Assembly: GCA_012845835.1 (NCBI GenBank)
Contig: JABAKD010000026.1
Span: forward strand, 8,790,558 to 8,854,557
Length of the DNA stretch: 64,000 nucleotides
Direction: 5' to 3'
Source: Undaria pinnatifida
Taxonomy: Eukaryota > Sar > Phaeophyceae > Laminariales > Alariaceae
Under the pieces are notes generated by a model. The model saw only the letters and a list, made by a program, of their open reading frames with translations. It searched no databases and was not told where the DNA came from. Position numbers and translations under genes: made by a program. Positions 58,275-64,000 of this stretch are shown here, one piece after another. Each line of letters begins with the position of its first letter. Position 1 is the stretch's first letter.

Positions 58275-58648
58275 ATGGCGCAGCCACAGCAGCAGTCCCA
58301 GCCGGCGCCGGCTGCGCAGCCGCCGGCAGCGGCAGACGCTCTATCATACATAGATAAGGATTACGACGACCCGCGCATGAAGCAGGTGGTGCACTCTCTC
58401 ATCGAGGAGGAGATGGCAGCTTTCGAGCCGCCGGACTACCTCGCAGATAAGCCTGCGCCGAAAACGCGATTTGCAAGCTCTCTCCTCAAGGCGGAGTGGG
58501 CGCGCGTTCGGGCCGGCAAGGCGATGGACACCATGGACACGTCGCGGTACGAGCTCCAACCTCCGCAGGGTGCGGCTGCTGAGGACGAGATGGCCTGGAA
58601 GCATGCGTTGAATAACGCGCGAGCGCAAACTGAGCACCAGCACAACAG
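58275..58648 (+). CDS. BCAS2: pre-mRNA splicing factor BCAS2/SPF27, exon 1
   Basis: The ATG at 58275 is followed by a Gln/Pro/Ala-rich lead, then the family start DALSYIDKDYDDPRMKQVV, EEEMAAF-PPDYL and SRYELQPP, which align with human BCAS2 (DALPYFDQGYEAPGV, EEETRRY-P-NYL, KRYELPAP). The exon ends HALNNARAQTEHQHN and a split Arg at the donor AG/GTAACA (phase 2). With exons 2 and 3 the protein is 227 aa; human BCAS2 is 225 aa. BCAS2 is a coiled-coil subunit of the PRP19 (NineTeen) complex of the spliceosome, acting in the nucleus during catalytic activation. Confidence 0.93.
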
Positions 58649-58769
58649 GTAACAACTCGCTTTATATGTTTTGTCTACTTGTAATAAGTCCGCCGAGCAG
58701 ATTGAAATCCTGATGTACAGAGTGTTGGCAGACCAGTAGATTCAGCAGAGGCAGGACACCTGCTTCAAT

Positions 58770-58966
58770 CGGATCACTTCCCTCGGGTCGGATCGGGTGA
58801 GGGCGACCGGACCCTGACCCGTGAGATTTGAAAACCTCCTGACCCGACCAAATCCGACCCGTGAGATTTCCAAAACCCCCCTGTCCCAACCCCGCCCGAC
58901 CCGTGAGGTGTTGAACACCTCGTGATCCCACCCGCGGGCCGGGCCATGACCCATGAAAAGTACTAC
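58770..58966 (+). mobile_element. hAT-like MITE, degenerate third copy, in BCAS2 intron 1
   Basis: Repeats GACCCGTGAGATTT, AAAACCTCCTGACCCGA and CCATGACCCATGAAAAG like the copies at 23.9 and 45.1 kb. The terminal CAGGG ends are eroded. Confidence 0.55.
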
Positions 58967-59140
58967 AGCGGTAGTTCTTCCGCAAGGGAACCATGCTGGC
59001 TGCTGCTGCATCTTGGTCATGTTGCTTATCCTTACCCACGTGTTCCGCGTCCTTCACCGATAACCGGTCCGATCACCGGCAATGGAGGTTGTTGAACTTT
59101 CGTCTCCATTTATTGCAAATATTCAAACTTTTTGTTACAG

Positions 59141-59237
59141 GTTGCTGAACTTGGAGCTTCTTCAAAACTACGGCGCTAGCATGTGGTTGGGGCACAACAA
59201 AGCGGAGGAGGGGACGGAGGCGGCGGTCGCGTCTCAG
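59141..59237 (+). CDS. BCAS2: BCAS2/SPF27, exon 2
   Basis: Acceptor TTTTTGTTACAG; the first base completes the split Arg, then LLNLELLQNYGASMWLGHN, the counterpart of human IENLELMSQHGCNAWKVYN. It ends GTC GCG TCT CAG before GTGTGT (phase 0). Confidence 0.92.
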
Positions 59238-59329
59238 GTGTGTAGCATGTGACGTGTTTTGCTTTCCCCTTTCTTTCACCGCCACGGGTTCGCGCTAAAA
59301 CCGTCCGCGACAGCCTAAAACCTAAAATC

Positions 59330-59818
59330 ACCGCCACCTCCCCCACCAGCCTAAGTAAATAATGATTGCTAGAAGACCAACACCAATGCCACCGACACCA
59401 ACACCACCAACACCAACATCACGCTCACACCAACACCACCAAACCACCACCGACACCACGACCAACAACAACACCACCAACACCACGAACAGCAGCACAA
59501 CCAACACCAGTAACACCACCACCAACACACGAACACCACCAACAGTACCACCAACACGTAAACATTACCAACACCACCACCACCACCAACATCACCAACA
59601 CTACCAACGCCACCAACACCAACACCAACCCCAACAGTTTACCACCAACACAACCACGAACACCATAAACACACAGACACTATCACCAACACCAACACCA
59701 CCCCACCACCAACACGCCAAAGCCACCACCAACACCACCAACACCACCACCACCAACCAAACAACCAACACCACCAACACGCAAATACCACCACCACCAC
59801 CAACACCACCAACCACGA
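59330..59818 (+). repeat. ACC/AAC-rich microsatellite field in BCAS2 intron 2
   Basis: About 490 bp of ACCACCAAC words with scattered substitutions, filling most of the 584 bp intron and ending one word before the acceptor CAG at 59819-59821. The complementary strand is GGT/GTT-rich. Frames through it on either strand (Thr/Asn or Gly/Val) are not genes. Confidence 0.95.
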
Positions 59819-59821
59819 CAG

Positions 59822-60034
59822 GCGAAGCGAGCGCGCGAGAAGGCGGAAGGCATTAACATCCAGCGGAAAACGGCACAGGAGGCGGCAGAACGAACGCTGT
59901 GGAACCTGACTAGAAAACGATCAGAGGGTTTCGACAAGAATATGAAGATTCAGATGGCGTGCGAGGGGCTGAGGGCGGACGTAAAGCGACTGAAAAGCCT
60001 TACAGCGGCCGCGGCTAAGGCGACACCGTCGTGA
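59822..60034 (+). CDS. BCAS2: BCAS2/SPF27, exon 3
   Basis: Phase 0 start AKRAREKAEGINIQRKTAQE, then LWNLTRKRSEGFDKNMKIQM and a C-terminal EGLRADVKRLKSL before a short Ala tail and TGA. This is the C-terminal coiled-coil region; INIQRKTAQ corresponds to human LNWQRKNMQL. The total of 684 coding bases over three exons keeps frame throughout. Confidence 0.93.
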   Translation, partial: AKRAREKAEGINIQRKTAQEAAERTLWNLTRKRSEGFDKNMKIQMACEGLRADVKRLKSLTAAAAKATPS

Positions 60035-60047
60035 ACGTCAGCGTGCA

Positions 60048-60245
60048 GGGGGAGGGGGAGCGGGGGGGGGGCGTACTCATTTGTTGCTTTGCCTTAGTTA
60101 GGGAGAGAGTTGTCATTTTCATGCATGACGTAGTCTCAAGACCAAAGACCCTCGCGCCCCTACACAGCCGAGGCGTAGCGGGTTTTCGCCGATTAGGCAG
60201 AAATTGCGTGCACCAAGGAGGCGGTAATTCGCCGGTGTTGCTTGT
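60048..60245 (+). repeat. dispersed repeat family R4, copy 3
   Basis: Starts 14 bp after the BCAS2 stop, so it may supply the 3' UTR. The order is a G run, GTACTCATTT, TTTCATGCATGACGTAG, AGACC-AAGACCCT, CTACA, GGGTTTTCGCC and GCGTGCACCAAG, as in copies at 4.3 and 7.8 kb. Confidence 0.5.
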
Positions 60246-60249
60246 GGGC

Positions 60250-62690
60250 TGAACGTGTGTGATTGGTTGACGCCGATTCATCCGCGCCGTGGCTCTTTTG
60301 TTGTGCTGGCCGTGTTTTTGGTTGGATTGAGCTCATGATGTGTGTGATTGGGTGACGCCGAATTGGTCGTGGTGTTATATTGGTCGGCACTGATTTACCC
60401 GCATGGGGCGCTTGTGCTGCGCTGGTCGTGTGTGTGCGACGATTCGCCCACGGTGTTTTGTTGGTTGGTAATATTTACCCGCGGCGGGGCGCTTGTTCTG
60501 GGCTGGCCGTGATGTTGGTTGTCGCTGCTAATTTACGCGTTGGCAAGCTACGGACAGGTGACGCGGTGAGATAGGATGATGGTGTTCCAGCTTGCTTCAC
60601 CGGAGCGCTGGAATTTTTCCCACGTTGCTTGAACGGGGACTTGTCCATGTAAGAGGCTGTTACGAGGCACAGTATCCACCTTTTAGTGAAACAAAGGTCA
60701 AGTTCCGCTTGTAACGGTTGTTCCGTTTCGGCCCCTTCAGTGGCATGGCCCCATGAGCGACGTACCGCGGGAGTAAATGTGGACAGGGCTGTCCGCCTAT
60801 GGTAGGAATAGTAGACTAGGCGGTACACGCATCAGGCGTGACACATGAGGGGTAACGCTCATTACCCATTGTGGGACCCTGAGGAATCAACAATAATGAC
60901 ATGACCTTTGCTCTCATCAACTGGTACGAAAGAGTACATGGGTTGAGCGCGCAGCAGTACGAGCATGATCGTGCTGCACCCGCAAAGTATCGCTTCCCGC
61001 TTTGTTGTTCGAACACCACGTGGCCCCACCCAAGGAGTAGCCGATTCTGTTATCATCACTTTTCCCCTCCGAAGTCTCGAGGGTTAAACCGTTAAGTCCG
61101 TCCGAGCTGTAACGTGGTAAGCGTCCCCCTTTTCTTTTGTGCGTCGTCCAAAGAACGGAGAGATGGCGATCCGTTGCGTCAGGTTACGGTGCGGTGCGAT
61201 ATTTTATCCGGAACTCCACGAAGCAAAGCATTGGGCGATACTGCTTCTCCAGTCGTAGATCCAGCAGACTGTCTGGTGTGCTGACTAAACTGCTGTCAAG
61301 GATCAAGCGAACGAAAACGAATTATCGTACGTACAGTCTACTGCTGCACTTTTTTTTTTATGCTTTTATCGCGCCGTGGGGCGTCAATACGCATGGGTCT
61401 TAAGAGGAGACGGCTTTAACGATATATTTTTTTCTGCCTTCAAGGCTAAAGTGAGTTTTAATTGGTGGTCGTGAATGTTGCACGGGGTAAAAGCGCTGCG
61501 GCGCAGGTGACATGCGGGCAAACCCCCAAATGAAAAAAGAAAACTTGTCCCTGTAGCTCAGTATAGCTCGGCCTAGAGCCGTCCAACCGGAAGTTTAGGA
61601 CACGATGGCATTCAACACAAATGCTTCAAAGTTTAAGCCCTTTCAGAGTTCGGGTGTTTTGATTCAGTGAGGGTATCCACGTATGCATCCACACGATAGT
61701 GCGAGATGAGCACATTCCGGCTGAAGTAGTGATAGACACCAGTTCCATGCCATAAAATGTATCGTTTTAGCATTCAACCGAACTGAAGAGAAAAATACAA
61801 TCCGGCCGAGCATACCCCTTCGGTTTTCCATTCACAGACTGCGCGTGGTGACATCGAAGAGGTACAAAAAGAACGGCTACGTGTACTAAAATTCCGCCAA
61901 AAGTGCAAGAATGCTCCCCACCAATCACCACGTCATCACTGCCAGGGTGTTAGCGAAGGATTTCGTGCTGGCAGGTATCTGGTTGGTTTATTTTTTTTAC
62001 GGATGCACAAGAGTAAACTATTTCATATCATCGTATTTGCGGAACCACTACAGCAGTAGATTTCATGTAATAGTACTTGCAGAACCACCCCCGCCTCTTC
62101 AAAACGTACTTTCTAACGCACACCACAATCAGTACATGATCAATCAGTACATGGACGCCCGCCACTACCACCAGGATACAAAGAAACAAAAACTAAACAA
62201 ACACAAAACACAACAAAATATACACACGTACGTAGCAACTACTTTCCGTACCACCAGGGTACAAAAAAACAAGAAACAAAACAAACACAAAACAAAACAC
62301 AACAAAATATACGTACGTAGCAAACTACTTCCCGCCCCTCCCTGTTCTTGTGCGGGCGGTGCAACCACTGGTTCAGCGCTTTCCTGAACCGGGGGGTGTC
62401 GGCATACCGTACATGTTCGAGTAGCGCATTCGATTTCTTCCCTGAACCCTTGTACTACTAAAGAAAAAAGAAAACAATATTGTTCTCATGTAGTTTGTCC
62501 TCGAAAAAGTTTTCAAGTAAATTATCCTCGAAAAAAGTTCCACAGTTCGAAAAGGGTCAACAAACGAACGAACGAATCACAATGCAGATAAAAAACATAC
62601 AACATAGTGGTATGTTGCTTGCGTGCGGTAGAGATGCTACTGCTAGTCTAGACTTACTGGCATATATAGTACACCAATCATAGCCCAGGC
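60250..62690. other. no supported gene
   Basis: A weak 100-120 bp periodicity at 60240-60540 (GTGTTTT-TTGGTTGG, GATTTACCCGC-GGGGCGCTTGT-CTG) is visible. Frames up to 158 codons lack motifs. A repeated ACCACCAGG-TACAAA-AAACAA block (62165-62320) occurs twice. Confidence 0.35.
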
Positions 62691-62699
62691 TTACGACCA

Positions 62700-63450
62700 T
62701 TGTCGTCGACTCCCGAATCGCGGCATCGGCGGCTGGTCATCATCCCCGAATTCCAACTCCCTAATCCCAAATCACGGCAGCGGCAGCTGGTGATCATCAT
62801 ACCCAAACCCCGCCTCCCGAATGCCGCATTCCGAATCACGGAGTCAGCGGCTGGTGGCTATCATCCCTGACCACCGACTTCTGAAAGGCGTGATCCGAAT
62901 CACGGCATCGCCGGGCGATCACTTCATCCCGGAATCCCGAATCTCAAATCACAGCATCAATGGCTGATGACCATACAGCCGAACTCCGAATCCAAAATCC
63001 CGACATCGGCGGCTGGTGACCATTACCTTCGAACCCTAAACCCCGAATGCAGGTTCCGAATCACGGTATCGGCAGCTGCTGACCATCATCCCCGATCCCC
63101 AACTCATGGTTATCGGCGGCTAACGACCATCATCCCTGAATCCCGGATGTCAAGTCACGGCATCGGCGGACGATGACCAATATTCCCGACTCCCGAATCC
63201 TAAATCACGGCATCGGCCGCTGATTATCACAATCCCCGAACCCCGACGTCTGAATCACGGCATCGGCCGTTGGCGACCATCGTCCCCGAATCCCGAATCT
63301 CAAATCACGGCATAAACGGCTGGTGACCACCATCCCCGAATGAATCCCGAATGCCGAATCACGGCATCAGCGCCTAGTGATCATCATTTCCGAATCCCGA
63401 ATCCCAAACCAGGGCATCGGCGGCTGGTGACGATCATTTCCGAATCCCGC
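62700..63450 (+). repeat. minisatellite, about 50-63 bp unit, about 13 copies
   Basis: Each unit carries AATCACGGCATCGGCGGCTG, GTGACCATCATCCCCGAATC and CCGAATCCC, with substitutions and short length changes. Confidence 0.9.
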
Positions 63451-63828
63451 ATTCAGTCACCAGACCTTGCCCCCCCCAAAGTATCATAGAATGTCATCAC
63501 ACGGTCACCAGACCCGCAAATCCCCAAAATGTAGAAATGTTGTCAACGCCATTACGAGAGAAGAATCCCTTGTCAAGGAGGGCGGGAGGGAGATCCTGCT
63601 TAGCTTCTGTCGGAGCACTCCCTCCCAAAATTGAAACGCCATCACAAGGTCACGAGACCCGCAGCCCCCGACAATGGTTGTGCACAGTTCTCAAGGACGT
63701 AAAATCTCTCCTCAAGCAGGGAGATAGGGGCCTTTGTCCAGTCTCAACAAAAATTCTGACGCTAAACGCAAACGCCAGCCGCTATTCAAATCCCAGCCTT
63801 TTTCTACTGCTGGAAAAACCAACCTACT

Positions 63829-63943
63829 CTTAACTCCAAGTGAGTTTGTCCCCCGCCAAAAGAAAGTGCAGACATTCTAAAAAAGTGAAGTCAACCCTTC
63901 TAACACCGCACTCCCGTTTTGGGGACAAAACGCTTAGAATTAG
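63829..63943. mobile_element. small inverted-repeat element (MITE-like), 115 bp
   Basis: The left end CTTAACTCCAAGTGAGTTTG-TCCCCC and the inverted right end CTAATTCTAAGCGTTTTG-TCCCC are similar. Partial copies of one end occur near 6050, 10790, 12840, 39055 and 51200. No target duplication was confirmed. Confidence 0.45.
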
Positions 63944-64000
63944 ACTACAAAAAAATAGGAGTCGGAAAAGGGTTAAGCCTAGTCATTTTCTGCGGAAAAA

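Noticed and set aside
59328-59937. Thr/Asn-rich and Gly/Val-rich long frames on both strands
   Set aside because: Simple ACC/AAC repeat inside an intron of BCAS2.
61548-61605. tRNA-like TAGCTCAGTATAGCTCGG with TGTCC and GGACA ends
   Set aside because: Too short (about 57 bases), no T-arm consensus and no anticodon stem; probably chance.

Overview
The window looks like nuclear DNA of a eukaryote. Genes are split by GT-AG introns, coding density is very low, and most of the sequence is micro- and minisatellites, short interspersed repeats and DNA transposons. A photosynthetic stramenopile such as a brown alga fits best: one gene starts with a signal-peptide-plus-Phe presequence of the secondary-plastid type, and there is a short TTAGGG-type telomere-like tract. 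This assignment is inference; no rRNA or organelle marker is present.

Layout. 1-20 kb: no convincing complete gene. It holds an inverted-repeat composite element with nested SINE-like inserts (1.5-2.8 kb), a chain of tandem arrays (5.3, 7.1-7.6, 8.3-8.6, 8.7-9.7, 10.0-10.6, 12.3-12.6 kb), several dispersed repeat families and a decayed Helitron OTU-protease fragment (15.6-16.0 kb). 20-38.6 kb: a GNAT N-acetyltransferase gene on the plus strand, whose two exons (20151-20670 and 38348-38646) match in splice phase and join inside the GNAT fold across a 17.7 kb intron. That intron contains, on the opposite strand, an autonomous-type Helitron (Rep, Pif1-like helicase and OTU protease, about 27.0-33.76 kb) and a four-exon Cys-rich gene (33823-37029). 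41.6-44.9 kb: a large minus-strand exon for a disordered RGG-containing protein, and two possible small terminal exons. 45-58 kb: repeats, a possible small membrane-protein gene (52.0-52.6 kb), and a 1.95 kb element with long terminal inverted repeats and a perfect 10 bp target duplication (53607-55555). 58.3-60.0 kb: a complete three-exon BCAS2/SPF27 splicing-factor gene, the best-supported gene here. 60-64 kb: more repeats.

The most unusual structures are two. First, the Helitron Rep frame is interrupted by three identical-length 510 bp units, each fusing a Rep segment to a helicase segment copied from about 2.4 kb away, with the reading frame kept open. Second, the first exon of the neighbouring Cys-rich gene carries a near-perfect inverted duplication with arms of about 200 bp. 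Both could be real template-switch products or assembly artefacts. The arithmetic is informative in each case: removing the insert and allowing small indels restores exact codon counts (1656 aa for the Helitron protein, 260 aa for the Cys-rich protein).

The genes do not form a pathway. They are housekeeping genes (splicing factor, acetyltransferase) and unknown genes set in a transposon-rich landscape.
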